From Eubacteriales bacterium (GTDB lineage: Bacteria > Bacillota_A > Clostridia > Christensenellales > Aristaeellaceae), in NCBI GenBank assembly GCA_028692205.1, contig JAQUXV010000032.1, positions 1 to 13,800 on the forward strand: a stretch of DNA of 13,800 bases. The letters are read 5' to 3'. The number at the start of each line of letters is the position of its first letter. The first letter of the stretch is position 1. The translations under genes were made by a program, and so were the position numbers. The notes below the pieces were generated by a model, which saw only the letters and a list, made by a program, of their open reading frames with translations, was not told the DNA's origin and made no database searches. Of this stretch, positions 6,278 to 13,800 are shown one piece after another.

Positions 6278-7735
6278 CTAGAACTGGAAGTAGATAAACG
6301 CGCTCGCGCCCGCTGCCGAGCCGTAAACCCCGAAGATCAGGGTTGCAAACAGCAGCGCGTAGTACACCGGCCACCGGAGCCACGCGGAACGCGCCTCCAC
6401 GCGCCCGGCCAGCCCGGGCCTGCGGTTTTCCGCGATATCCACCGTCATCACCGTTACGATGCTCAGCGCCAGCGCAATCACCTCGCGCTTGCCCATGCCG
6501 AAGGTTGCCACCGTCTGCCCGATCAGCGAAGAAAAATCAGGCACCACGTCCGGCGAGAAGATACGGCTGAAAATGTAGCCCGTCTGACCGATATCCGACG
6601 CGCGGAAAGGCACCCACGCCAGCGTAACCAGCACGAAAACCACCAGCGTGTACAGAAACCCTTTCAGGCCGGTTAGGCGGCTTTTGCCCGTGCCGCGCCG
6701 AAACAGCCTTTCCGCCGAAATATAGACGCCGTTTAGCAATCCCCAGAGGATAAACGTGTAGGCCGCTCCATGCCAGAGACCGCTTAACAGAAACACCACC
6801 AGAAGGTTGAAAATCACACGCGCCGTTTTGCAACGGCTGCCGCCCAACGGAAAATACACGTAATCGCGGAACCAGTTGTTCAGCGAAATATGCCACCGAC
6901 GCCAAAACTCGCCCATCGACTGGCTTAAATACGGCTGTCGGAAGTTGCGCATCAGCCGGAAGCCCATCACCTGTGCCGCGCCAATAGCAATCATGGAGTA
7001 GCCGGCGAAATCCCCGTAAATCTGGAAGCTGAACACCAGCGTGCCCAACAGATAGAGGAATCCCGTGCCCGTATCGGCGTTGTAAATATGGTTGACTACG
7101 ATGGCCGCGCGGTCCGCCAGCACCAGTTTCAGAAAATAGCCCCACATCATCAGCAGCAGGCCCTTGCGCATGGCCTCGTAATCAAAATCGTGCTTCTCGC
7201 GGAACTGCGGCAGCAGGTTGGCCGCCCGCTCGATGGGCCCGGCGACCAGTTGCGGAAAAAAGCTCACGAACAGCGCATAGATCAGCAGGTTCTTCTCCGG
7301 CTCCACATCGCCGCGATATACATCGATACTGTAGCCCAAGGATTGGAACGTGTAAAACGATATGCCCACCGGCAGCATCAAATTAAGCGTCGCAACGGGC
7401 ATCCCCAGCCGCGTCATCGTCAGCGCGAAAAGGCCGTAGTACTTGAACACAAACAGCACGCCCAGGTTGATCAGCAAATTTCCGGCTACCAGCAGCTTCA
7501 TTTTCCGCCTGTCTCCCGGCAGCCCGCGCAGCCTGAGCCGTGCAAGCCACAGTGAGCACAGGTAGGTGGTAACGGTGGATAGCAGTATCAGCCCCAGATA
7601 GGCGAAGTTCCACAACCCATAGAAAAAGTAGCTGCAAAGCAGCAGCCACGGGTTGCGCAGCTTGTGCGGCAGCAGGAAAAACACCAGACAGACCGTGGGG
7701 AAAAACAGCAGGAACTGATAGGAGTTGAACAGCAT
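6278..7735 (-). CDS. MBOAT-family membrane-bound O-acyltransferase (AlgI/DltB/PatA-like)
   Basis: 485-residue polytopic protein that moves acyl groups across the membrane for O-acylation of an extracellular polymer. Family features: LPVGISFYTFQSLGYSIDVY (121-140), FPQLVAGPI (160-168), YGDFAGYSMIAIG (240-252), EFWRRWHISLNNWFRDYVYFPLGG (276-299, conserved His282) and LSGLWHGAAYTF (317-328) with the catalytic-type His322. Length and motif spacing fit AlgI (about 520) more than DltB (about 400). Its ATG overlaps the stop of the upstream SGNH gene as ATGA (7733-7737), so the two are translationally coupled. The partner and lack of dltA/dltC here argue for acetylation of a polysaccharide rather than D-alanylation of teichoic acid; the substrate is unknown. 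No clear terminator; it runs into the repeat region. Confidence 0.93.
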   Translation of the reverse strand: MLFNSYQFLLFFPTVCLVFFLLPHKLRNPWLLLCSYFFYGLWNFAYLGLILLSTVTTYLCSLWLARLRLRGLPGDRRKMKLLVAGNLLINLGVLFVFKYYGLFALTMTRLGMPVATLNLMLPVGISFYTFQSLGYSIDVYRGDVEPEKNLLIYALFVSFFPQLVAGPIERAANLLPQFREKHDFDYEAMRKGLLLMMWGYFLKLVLADRAAIVVNHIYNADTGTGFLYLLGTLVFSFQIYGDFAGYSMIAIGAAQVMGFRLMRNFRQPYLSQSMGEFWRRWHISLNNWFRDYVYFPLGGSRCKTARVIFNLLVVFLLSGLWHGAAYTFILWGLLNGVYISAERLFRRGTGKSRLTGLKGFLYTLVVFVLVTLAWVPFRASDIGQTGYIFSRIFSPDVVPDFSSLIGQTVATFGMGKREVIALALSIVTVMTVDIAENRRPGLAGRVEARSAWLRWPVYYALLFATLIFGVYGSAAGASAFIYFQF

Positions 7736-8829
7736 CAGCGCGTTTCCTCCTTCAGCGTTGCAATTTTCGACAGCGCGTTTTCAAACACGGTCACGCTTTT
7801 ATCATACCGGGCATAGGCGGCTTCTCCGCGGCGGTCGGGCAGATCATAGTTCGCGTTCAGGTATTCGCCCAGCACAGCGGTAAACTTGGTCATGCCCGTC
7901 ACGGTCAGATGATGGTCGTCCGCGAAATCTTCCGGTTCGAGCGTCAGGCCCTCCCGGTGGAGATTAAAGTTGATCATCGGAATGCCGTTGTCGTCCGCAA
8001 AGGCTTCTAATTGGAGCAGAAATTGCGTACACTCGTTGCCGAACACCGACGGGCACACCATCAGCACCGGCTGCGCCCCATTGGCTGCGCACTTGTCACG
8101 GAAAGCCAGCACCTGCTTTTTACTCAGGTCCGTCAGAATGGGTTTCATGTCCGGCATATAGTCCGCATACGCCATTGCGGGCTGCGAAAAGCTTTCATAA
8201 AGCGCCTGCGCGTCGCCTGCTGGGTTTACCATACCGATCATGCCCAAAAACGGGTCTTCGTTCTTCGTATAAGAGAAGGCAAAATCGTCCCGGTCGACCG
8301 CCGTCCAGTTCTGGTGGCAGCTCAGCAGCGGAATCAGGTATTCCGTCGCGGTAGTCAGGTCGCCTGTGGAAACCGCCAGCCGGATTTTGGATGTCGTCAG
8401 CTTCGTCATCGGCAGGATGTAGTTGCTGCTGCTGTTCAAAAAATCGGCATAAAGGCGTGTGGCATCCAGAAAAACATATCGCGGGGATTCCCGCTCGAAA
8501 ACCAGATCGCACATATAATCCGTCAGCGCGTTGGTAATCGCGCCTACCGCGTAATCGTGCGAGGCGATGCCGTAATCGCGGTACAGCTGCACGGGGTTTA
8601 CCCCGCAAAACACAATGGAACTGCCGATAAACGCAACGTCCACCGTGTTTTCCGGCAGGGCTTCAAACGCGCGGCTGCGGGTTGCGTTAGTATACGGGGT
8701 AATCAGGCTGTTGAAAAGGTTCCAGGTTTTGGTGGTCGAATCCTTGGGAAGCAGCACATCCTGCGCGTAGGCAAAAAGCAATGCGAAGATCACCCAGAAC
8801 AGCACAGCCGACAAGGCACGCTTTTTCAA
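7735..8829 (-). CDS. SGNH-hydrolase-like membrane-anchored partner of the MBOAT enzyme (DltD/AlgJ-like)
   Basis: 364 residues from a TTG start: MKKRALSAVLFWVIFALLFA is an N-terminal membrane anchor, the rest is extracytoplasmic. Block I is VAFIGSSIVF (65-74) with Ser70 or Ser71 as likely nucleophile. The C-terminal DDHHLTVTGMTKFT (304-317) supplies the Asp-x-x-His pair. These are the marks of SGNH proteins paired with MBOAT transporters, which complete acyl transfer outside the cell. The frame stays open to an ATG at 8958, but a strong promoter (8864-8892) lies inside that extension and the extra residues resemble nothing. The TTG at 8829 has GGAG 9 nt upstream (8839-8842) and gives a normal signal anchor. 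An ATG at 8865 would overlap the -10 box. Last base of the stop overlaps the MBOAT start. Confidence 0.85.
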   Translation of the reverse strand: MKKRALSAVLFWVIFALLFAYAQDVLLPKDSTTKTWNLFNSLITPYTNATRSRAFEALPENTVDVAFIGSSIVFCGVNPVQLYRDYGIASHDYAVGAITNALTDYMCDLVFERESPRYVFLDATRLYADFLNSSSNYILPMTKLTTSKIRLAVSTGDLTTATEYLIPLLSCHQNWTAVDRDDFAFSYTKNEDPFLGMIGMVNPAGDAQALYESFSQPAMAYADYMPDMKPILTDLSKKQVLAFRDKCAANGAQPVLMVCPSVFGNECTQFLLQLEAFADDNGIPMINFNLHREGLTLEPEDFADDHHLTVTGMTKFTAVLGEYLNANYDLPDRRGEAAYARYDKSVTVFENALSKIATLKEETR

Positions 8830-8863
8830 CGGCGACCGCTCCTTCCCAAGACGTTTTGCCAAC

Positions 8864-8892
8864 ATTATAGCATCCCAAACGCCGCTCCACAA
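8864..8892 (-). promoter_or_regulatory. Promoter of the SGNH/MBOAT operon
   Basis: Minus strand: TTGTGG (8887-8892), 17 nt, TATAAT (8864-8869) with an extended TG. Start near 8857, about 28 nt before the chosen TTG start codon. Divergent to the TraB-family promoter about 60 bp away. Confidence 0.75.
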
Positions 8893-8952
8893 CCGCCAAC
8901 CATACGATAACGCCGTATACCGGTCATTTTCCGCTTCTACGCAGGCCGGTAC

Positions 8953-8980
8953 TTGCATATCATCCTGAATGTGCTATGAT
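8953..8980 (+). promoter_or_regulatory. Promoter of the TraB-family gene
   Basis: TTGCAT (8953-8958), 16 nt, TATGAT (8975-8980) with an extended TG at 8972-8973. The predicted start near 8987 precedes the ATG at 9023 and rules out the in-frame start at 8969. Confidence 0.65.
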
Positions 8981-9022
8981 GGGAGTTGTCGCCAATATAA
9001 CCGCATAGGAAAGGTTTGTCAT

Positions 9023-10177
9023 ATGAACGAGAACGTTACCCGAATCCACTATCAGGATAAGGAAATCATTTTGATTCCCACGGCGCACGTATCTAAGGAG
9101 AGCGTGGAACTGGTAAAACAGATCGTCGCCGAGGAAAAGCCCGACAGCATCTGCGTGGAGCTGGACGAGCAGCGTTACCAGACCCTTCAAAACCCCAAGG
9201 CGTGGGAAAGCACGGACATTGTAAAAGTAATCAAATCCAAAAAAGTCGGCTTTTTGCTGGCAAACCTGATTTTAAGCTCGTATCAGAAACGGATGGCCAA
9301 GCGCCTTAACACCAACGTTGGGCAGGAAATGGTGCAGGGCATCAAGTGCGCCGAGGAAACGGGCGCGCATCTGGTGTTGGCCGACCGGAGCATTCAGGTA
9401 ACGTTTATGCGCATCTGGCGCAAGCTCAACTTCTGGGAGAAGGCCAAGCTGATCTTCAACCTTGTGTTTTCCTTCGCCACCGACGAGGACGTTTCGGAAG
9501 AAGAGCTGAAACAGCTGATGGAAGGCGATATGCTGGAATCCGCGCTGTCGGAAATGAAAAAGCAGTTCCCCAAAATCGGCAATATCCTGATTAGCGAACG
9601 GGACCAGTATCTGGCCGCGAAAATTAAAAACGCGCCGGGGCCGAAAGTGGTCGCCATTCTGGGCGGAGCGCACCTGCCGGGCGTACGCAAGAATATCGAC
9701 CTGGAACAGGATACCGACGAGCTTACGCACATCGCGCCTAAAAAACCCACCGGTAAAATCGTAGGCTGGACGATCACCCTGCTCATCGTGGGGCTGATCG
9801 TTTACGGCTTTATCACCAATACCGAGACGGGCCTGAAACAGATCTCCTCCTGGGTGCTCTGGAACAGCGTGCTGGCCGGCGGTTTTACGGCGCTGGCTTT
9901 TGCGCATCCGCTGAGCATCCTCACTTCCTTCGTGGTCGCGCCGCTTTCCTCGCTTAACCCCATGCTGGCGTGCGGCTGGTTTTCGGGGCTGGTGGAAGCG
10001 TCGGTCCGCAAGCCGACCGTAAGCGACGTCAACAGCATTCCCGAAGATATTATGCATCTCAAGGGGTTTTTCAAAAACCGGTTCCTGCGCATCCTGCTTG
10101 TGGTGGTAATGGCCAACATCGGCAGCTCGCTGGGTACGTTCGTCGCCGGTCTGGATATGATCCGGAACCTGTTCTAA
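9023..10177 (+). CDS. TraB/PrgY-family membrane protein
   Basis: 384 residues. The N-terminal 240 residues form the TraB/GumN-like domain: ILIPTAHVSKESVELV (16-31), CVELDEQRY (44-52), ALVLADRS-type segment GAHLVLADRSI (114-124) and ILGGAHLPGV (212-221). These carry the conserved His, Glu and Asp-Arg positions. Four hydrophobic segments follow (about 247-263, 277-295, 298-325, 354-375), anchoring it in the membrane. PrgY of Enterococcus pAD1/pCF10-type plasmids inhibits sex pheromone; the chromosomal homologues, common in Clostridia and archaea, have no settled role, and a protease-like function has been suggested for the fold. No peptide precursor or conjugation gene is nearby, so a pheromone role is not supported. 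ATG at 9023 has AAGG 8 nt upstream; single-gene unit with its own promoter and hairpin. Confidence 0.88.
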   Translation: MNENVTRIHYQDKEIILIPTAHVSKESVELVKQIVAEEKPDSICVELDEQRYQTLQNPKAWESTDIVKVIKSKKVGFLLANLILSSYQKRMAKRLNTNVGQEMVQGIKCAEETGAHLVLADRSIQVTFMRIWRKLNFWEKAKLIFNLVFSFATDEDVSEEELKQLMEGDMLESALSEMKKQFPKIGNILISERDQYLAAKIKNAPGPKVVAILGGAHLPGVRKNIDLEQDTDELTHIAPKKPTGKIVGWTITLLIVGLIVYGFITNTETGLKQISSWVLWNSVLAGGFTALAFAHPLSILTSFVVAPLSSLNPMLACGWFSGLVEASVRKPTVSDVNSIPEDIMHLKGFFKNRFLRILLVVVMANIGSSLGTFVAGLDMIRNLF

Positions 10178-10193
10178 GAACAAGGTTCTTTCC
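10165..10193 (+). terminator. Hairpin overlapping the TraB-family stop codon
   Basis: GAACCTGTTCT (10165-10175) pairs with AGAACAAGGTTC (10177-10188) with one bulged A, followed by TTTCCTC. The stop codon TAA lies at the loop. About 11 bp of stem but a short T-run. Confidence 0.5.
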
Positions 10194-10212
10194 TCACCTT
10201 TCCCCTGAGCAG

Positions 10213-10300
10213 GCGCAGAGGACTATTCGTAAGCTTTCCCGGGTTGTTGCTACTATAGGTAAGGCCATCCCGGGAGCCTCATCCTTCTTTTGCTCTGCGC
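10213..10300. other. Nested inverted repeats upstream of sufC
   Basis: Outer arms GCGCAGAG (10213-10220) and CTCTGCGC (10293-10300) enclose inner arms TCCCGGG (10237-10243) and CCCGGGA (10269-10275). Both stems are perfect and properly nested, with a 25-nt loop. It lies in the 270-bp gap before sufC, in which I see no gene and no convincing promoter. It could be a leader RNA structure or a protein-binding site; neither is shown. Confidence 0.4.
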
Positions 10301-10447
10301 TACGTTACCCGGCGTATTCTGTGAAACCCTACCGATAAAAGCCGGGGCACAATATCCCTTTCCGTATTATCCAACCAACACCTGGATCGGGACGGCGTTT
10401 GCCGACCGCTCCCTTCATGATTGACCAACCGGAGGATTCGATATAGC

Positions 10448-11203
10448 ATGGAAACCAATATTCTGGAAATTCGGGACCTTTGCGTCCAGGTGGATGGGCA
10501 GGCGTTGCTGAACCATCTGAACCTGACGATACCGGAGGGCGAAGTACACGCGCTTCTGGGGCAAAACGGCAGCGGGAAAACATCGCTGATGATGACGGTG
10601 ATGGGCTTTTCCGGCTACCAAGTCACGCAGGGGCAAATTTTGTTCCGCGGGCAGGACATTACCCATCTTTCCGTCAGTGAGCGGGCGCGACTCGGCATCG
10701 GCATCGCGCAGCAGCGGCCGCCGACCATCCGCGGCGTAACCCTGCGCAGCGTAATGATGTACGTTCTTCGAAACGAGCCCGATCCCGAAGCAAAGCTGAA
10801 ATCATTGGCCGAGGCGACCCGCATGGAGAAATTTCTGGACCGCAGCCTGAACGACGGGCTGTCCGGCGGCGAAATCAAGCGCGCGGAGCTTTTTCAGCTG
10901 TTGGCGCTCAACCCCACCTTCGCCATGATGGACGAGCCGGATTCCGGCGTGGATATCGAGGCAATGGAACTGGTGGGAACGCTGATCAACCAGCTGTTCG
11001 CTCCCGGCGAAAAGCAGCCCGCGCATCGCAACTCGGGGCTGATTATCACCCACAACGGCAACATGCTCAAATACGTGCATATCGATAAAGCGCACATCCT
11101 GTATAACGGTGGCATCGGCTGTTCCGGCCACCCGGAAAAGATACTGGATCAGATTAGCCGGTGCGGGTACGAAGCCTGTGTTCGCTGCAAGGCAAAGGGG
11201 TGA
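10448..11203 (+). CDS. sufC: SufC-type ATPase of the Fe-S cluster scaffold (SmsC-like)
   Basis: 251-residue ABC ATPase that powers the SufB scaffold in Fe-S cluster assembly in the cytoplasm. Walker A GQNGSGKTS (38-46), Q-loop around Gln88-89, signature LSGGE (138-142), Walker B FAMMDEPDSGVD (158-169) where the SufC-type D-SG-D pattern replaces the transporter form, and H-loop His202 (THNGN). The C-terminus carries three cysteines (239, 244, 247; CGYEACVRC), seen in clostridial and archaeal minimal-system SufC proteins and not in E. coli SufC as far as I recall. ATG at 10448 matches the family start METNILEIRDL; GGAGG (10431-10435) is 12 nt upstream, rather far, and an in-frame TTG at 10421 precedes it. 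The stop is five bases before sufB. Confidence 0.93.
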   Translation: METNILEIRDLCVQVDGQALLNHLNLTIPEGEVHALLGQNGSGKTSLMMTVMGFSGYQVTQGQILFRGQDITHLSVSERARLGIGIAQQRPPTIRGVTLRSVMMYVLRNEPDPEAKLKSLAEATRMEKFLDRSLNDGLSGGEIKRAELFQLLALNPTFAMMDEPDSGVDIEAMELVGTLINQLFAPGEKQPAHRNSGLIITHNGNMLKYVHIDKAHILYNGGIGCSGHPEKILDQISRCGYEACVRCKAKG

Positions 11204-11208
11204 TTGGG

Positions 11209-12399
11209 ATGAATGAAACGCATAATAACAAGCTGCCCGATCTTTCCCAATACGCGCTTACCGACCAGCCGGGCACGGATCAGCTGGTTTCCGCCGCCCA
11301 GATTCCGGCGGACGATGCGCAGGCCATGACCGCCGCGGGCATCCTGCTGGACGGCGGCGACCGCTCCGGCACGATGGTCGTTAAAGATCACCACACCGTG
11401 TGTGTGGACGCGTCCGAAGACTCGTTTGAGATGATGCCGCTGGCCGCCGCGCTGGAAAAGTACGACTGGCTGAAAGAAAAATACTATTTCAAAGCCGTTC
11501 CCGCCGATTACGACGAGGTGGTCACCCGGTGCGCCGCGCAGGAAAAACCGCTTGGTTTCTATATCCGCGTCCGCGCGGGCCAGAAGGTGAAAATGCCCTG
11601 TCAGGTGGCCATGTATATGGCCAGTGAGAACGTTGCGCAAATCGTACACAACATCGTCATTCTGGAAGAAGGCTCGGAGCTGGAACTGGTAACCGGCTGC
11701 CTGACACGCCACAAGGTAAGCGGCGGGCTGCACCTGGCCGTGGGCGAAAACTACGTGGGCAAGAACGCCAAATTTGTCAGCACCATGGTACATTCCTGGG
11801 GCCCCGAGGTGATTACCTATCCCCGCAACGGCACCATTGTGGAAGAAAACGGCCGTTTTGAAAGCAACTATGTTTCGCTTCGCCCGGCCAAACAGGTGAA
11901 AAGCGATCCCCAAACCTTCCTGAACGGGAAAGGCGCCACCGCCAAGTATCTGACCGTCGTTTTAAGCGCGCCCAACTCCGTTATCAGCACGCAGGGCACC
12001 GTGTACCTGAACGCCGAGGATACCGGCGCGGAGCTGACGCACCGCGGCGTATGCACCGGCGGCGAAATGTACCAGGGCGGGTTGATGGTGGGCAACGCGC
12101 GCTGCAAGGCCCACGTGGAATGCTCCGGCATGCTGCTGAGCGCCCAAGGGCAGGGGATGATCGAGTCGATTCCGGGCCTGCGATCAAGCCACCCGGACGC
12201 GAGCCTGAGCCATGAGGCGAGCATTGGGAAGATAGCGCCCGAGGAAGTGGAATACCTGATGTCCTTCGGTATGGAGGAACAGGAAGCGATCTCCATGCTG
12301 ATCCGCGGTTTTCTGGGTGCGGAGATTGCCGGCCTCGGCGCGGAACTGGATGCGCAGATCGCCGAAATCGCGGCCATCGCCGGCAGAGCCGAGGGCTGA
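11209..12399 (+). CDS. sufB: SufB/SufD-family Fe-S scaffold protein (SmsB-like)
   Basis: 396 residues, beta-helix scaffold that with SufC builds Fe-S clusters. The core (about 120-330) shows the family's repeating beta pattern, e.g. VHNIVILEEGSELELVTGC and GTVYLNAEDTGAELTHRG. The C-terminal signature is SHEASIGKI (334-342) followed by the helical tail QEAISMLIRGFLG. Cys305 (in VECSGML) and Glu336 (in HEA) sit about where E. coli SufB has its cluster-assembly Cys405 and Glu434, judged by eye. Shorter than E. coli SufB (495), without its N-terminal part, so closer to the SufB of two-gene SMS systems of anaerobes. GGGGTGAT overlapping the sufC stop is the ribosome binding site for ATG 11209. No sufD, sufS or sufU follows. 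Confidence 0.92.
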   Translation: MNETHNNKLPDLSQYALTDQPGTDQLVSAAQIPADDAQAMTAAGILLDGGDRSGTMVVKDHHTVCVDASEDSFEMMPLAAALEKYDWLKEKYYFKAVPADYDEVVTRCAAQEKPLGFYIRVRAGQKVKMPCQVAMYMASENVAQIVHNIVILEEGSELELVTGCLTRHKVSGGLHLAVGENYVGKNAKFVSTMVHSWGPEVITYPRNGTIVEENGRFESNYVSLRPAKQVKSDPQTFLNGKGATAKYLTVVLSAPNSVISTQGTVYLNAEDTGAELTHRGVCTGGEMYQGGLMVGNARCKAHVECSGMLLSAQGQGMIESIPGLRSSHPDASLSHEASIGKIAPEEVEYLMSFGMEEQEAISMLIRGFLGAEIAGLGAELDAQIAEIAAIAGRAEG

Positions 12400-12417
12400 G
12401 AATCTGATACTATTTCA

Positions 12418-12448
12418 TCAGGGGCTTCCGCAATGCGGAAGCCCCTGA
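12418..12448. terminator. Strong hairpin after sufB
   Basis: TCAGGGGCTTCCGC (12418-12431), loop AAT, GCGGAAGCCCCTGA (12435-12448): 14 perfect pairs, 18 nt after the sufB stop. A pyrimidine-rich but not purely T tail follows on the plus strand. Confidence 0.75.
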
Positions 12449-12688
12449 ACTGTTCATGCTTCTTCTTTGCTGGTACATGCCTTGAAGGCACAGGCACACA
12501 GCCGGGCTGCTCCCCCCGCCGTACGCAGCCGCCTCGGCGCGACGCGGGCTACAAAGCAGACGCGTCCTGTTTAATCAGCAGGGACTATCCACTATATGGA
12601 TGGCTCACGCATTTACTGCGCCGAAAGGCGCTTACGGCTGCTTTTCCTTCCGGAAAAGTTGCCTTTTACACAAGTACCCTCACCGGTA
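12449..12688. other. Intergenic segment between convergent sufB and PFK genes
   Basis: No gene seen. It holds two small perfect hairpins: GCGCC-GAAA-GGCGC (12618-12631) and CTTTTCC-TTCC-GGAAAAG (12641-12658). The latter is flanked by GGC/GCC (12636-12638, 12661-12663). They lie 30-70 nt past the phosphofructokinase stop and may end its transcript, though no T-run follows. Confidence 0.35.
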
Positions 12689-13800
12689 TCACCGATAAAT
12701 GTGGCGCACCAATCCGTCGATGTAAAAGGGCGGAAGCTCCGCCTGTATCAGGGGACGGGCATACCGTATAAACTCGGGCTTCATGTGGGTGCGCGCATCG
12801 TTGATCCACTCCAGAGGCACCTTTTTCTCCAGATTCGCCACCCGATGCACGTCCACCGGGTCGGTAACGTACTGGTACGGATCATCCGAAATGCGGTGGA
12901 TGCCGATCATCTCGCCCGTATGCCCCTCGAACGCCGCTTTCACCGCCGCGCCGCCCACCTGATAGGCTTCGGTAATATCCGTACGGCTGGATACGTGCGC
13001 CGCGCAGCGCTGCAGGGTGGAAAGCTCAATGCAGCGGGTCTTTGTCGGCAGCGCCTGTGCCACATGGTTGGCCAGATAGCGCGCCGTGCCCGTAAGGTTG
13101 GTGTGTCCAAACGCGTCCACACGGCGCTCGTCATCCGAAAGCAGGCAAACATAGCGGCCGTCGGCCTGCTTAACGCCTTCCGATACGGCAATCACGATGG
13201 AGGCGCGCTCCTTCTGCATGGCTTCGACTTTCGTAATAAAGTGTTCCACATTAAAAGGGATTTCCGGCAGACAGATCATATCCACGCCTTCGCTGTCGTC
13301 CCCCTGCGCGAGCGCCGCCGCCGCCGTAAGCCAGCCCGCGTTGCGGCCCATGATCTCCACAATCGTCACATATTTCGTGCCGTACACCGTCGCATCCCGG
13401 ATCAGTTCTTTCATAACGACGGCGATATATTTGGCGGCCGAGCCGTAGCCCGGGGTATGGTCGGTTTCCATCAGGTCGTTATCGATGGTTTTCGGCACGC
13501 CCATAAACCGGATGGGGCTGCCGATGGTTTTAGCATAATCCGACAGCCGCAAAATTGTATCCATGCTGTCGTTTCCGCCAATGTAGAAGAAAAAGCCGAT
13601 ATCCATCTCGGCCAGCCTTTTGAATATGCGTTTGTAAACCGTCTCATCCTGCGCGGGATCCGGCAGCTTGAAACGGCAGGAACCCAAATAGGCGGAAGGC
13701 GTGCGCTTGAGCAGTTCGATTTCCAGGCTGCCGTGCAGCCGCTCGCAAAGGTCCACCGTTTGCCCGTCCATAAAGCCCGCAATTCCGTTGACCATGCCGT
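12689..13800 (-). CDS. pfp: 6-phosphofructokinase, pyrophosphate-type (N-terminus beyond window)
   Basis: Phosphorylates fructose 6-phosphate in glycolysis. The visible 370 codons hold GGNDSMDT (73-80 counted from the Met at 13795), PKTIDNDL (101-108) and MGRNAGW (149-155). Asp in the second acidic position of GGND and Lys in PKTID are the two residues that mark pyrophosphate users; ATP enzymes have Gly at both (GGDG, PGTID). So PPi is the likely phosphoryl donor, making the reaction reversible. The frame is open to the right edge. The codon before Met13795 is Gly, fitting the family's YGMVNGI-type segment, so the true start and the first glycine-rich loop (about 35-45 residues) lie outside. 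It is convergent with sufCB and shares no operon partner in the window. Confidence 0.92.
   Translation of the reverse strand, partial: GMVNGIAGFMDGQTVDLCERLHGSLEIELLKRTPSAYLGSCRFKLPDPAQDETVYKRIFKRLAEMDIGFFFYIGGNDSMDTILRLSDYAKTIGSPIRFMGVPKTIDNDLMETDHTPGYGSAAKYIAVVMKELIRDATVYGTKYVTIVEIMGRNAGWLTAAAALAQGDDSEGVDMICLPEIPFNVEHFITKVEAMQKERASIVIAVSEGVKQADGRYVCLLSDDERRVDAFGHTNLTGTARYLANHVAQALPTKTRCIELSTLQRCAAHVSSRTDITEAYQVGGAAVKAAFEGHTGEMIGIHRISDDPYQYVTDPVDVHRVANLEKKVPLEWINDARTHMKPEFIRYARPLIQAELPPFYIDGLVRHIYR

Noticed and set aside
8011..8910. About 300-codon plus-strand frame over the SGNH gene
   Set aside because: Basic low-quality composition and no recognisable motif; the minus-strand SGNH motifs and operon overlap are convincing.
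9272..10183. About 300-codon minus-strand frame over the TraB-family gene
   Set aside because: Antisense shadow; the plus frame has family motifs, a promoter and a ribosome binding site.
12433..12771. 112-codon plus-strand frame after sufB
   Set aside because: It starts inside the terminator hairpin and runs into the opposing phosphofructokinase gene; no ribosome binding site or similarity.

Overview
The window looks like part of the chromosome of a GC-rich Clostridia member, probably Oscillospiraceae-like. This is inferred from the gene content: an Lsa-type ABC-F protein, a two-gene SufC/SufB Fe-S scaffold without other suf genes in the window, a pyrophosphate-type phosphofructokinase and a TraB/PrgY-family protein. 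It is also inferred from strong Gram-positive ribosome binding sites and high third-position GC. No plasmid, phage or integrase gene is visible.

Left part (1-3013). On the minus strand, xpt (xanthine phosphoribosyltransferase) is followed by an ABC-F ATPase gene that runs off the left edge. The ABC-F gene has its own promoter, whose -35 box overlaps the xpt stop codon. Its leader of about 205 nt carries two small upstream ORFs and a candidate attenuator. Identical AACGGAG ribosome binding sites precede both uORFs and the ABC-F start. Divergently, on the plus strand, lies a secreted low-complexity protein whose signal peptide and body are in different reading frames. It ends at a 19-bp perfect hairpin.

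Middle (3082-8980). This is a minus-strand cell-envelope region. A divergent promoter pair at 8864-8980 starts the SGNH-hydrolase-like/MBOAT O-acyltransferase pair, which overlap by one base. About 690 bp of non-coding repeats follow, with a 272-bp unit in tandem and a partial inverted copy. Next come a UbiA-family polyprenyl-phosphate phosphoribosyltransferase and a GtrII-like multi-spanning glycosyltransferase. Together these suggest making a lipid-linked pentose donor, transferring sugar at the outer face of the membrane and O-acylating an envelope polymer. The polymer cannot be identified from this window.

Right part (8953-13800). Plus strand: a TraB/PrgY-family membrane protein, then an intergenic segment with nested inverted repeats, then sufC-sufB (minimal SMS-type Fe-S cluster scaffold) ending at a strong hairpin. 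Convergent on the minus strand is a PPi-type 6-phosphofructokinase whose N-terminus lies beyond the right edge.

The most unusual items are the ABC-F leader architecture, the tandem 272-bp repeat, the phosphoribosyl-lipid/glycosyltransferase pair and the frameshifted secreted protein.
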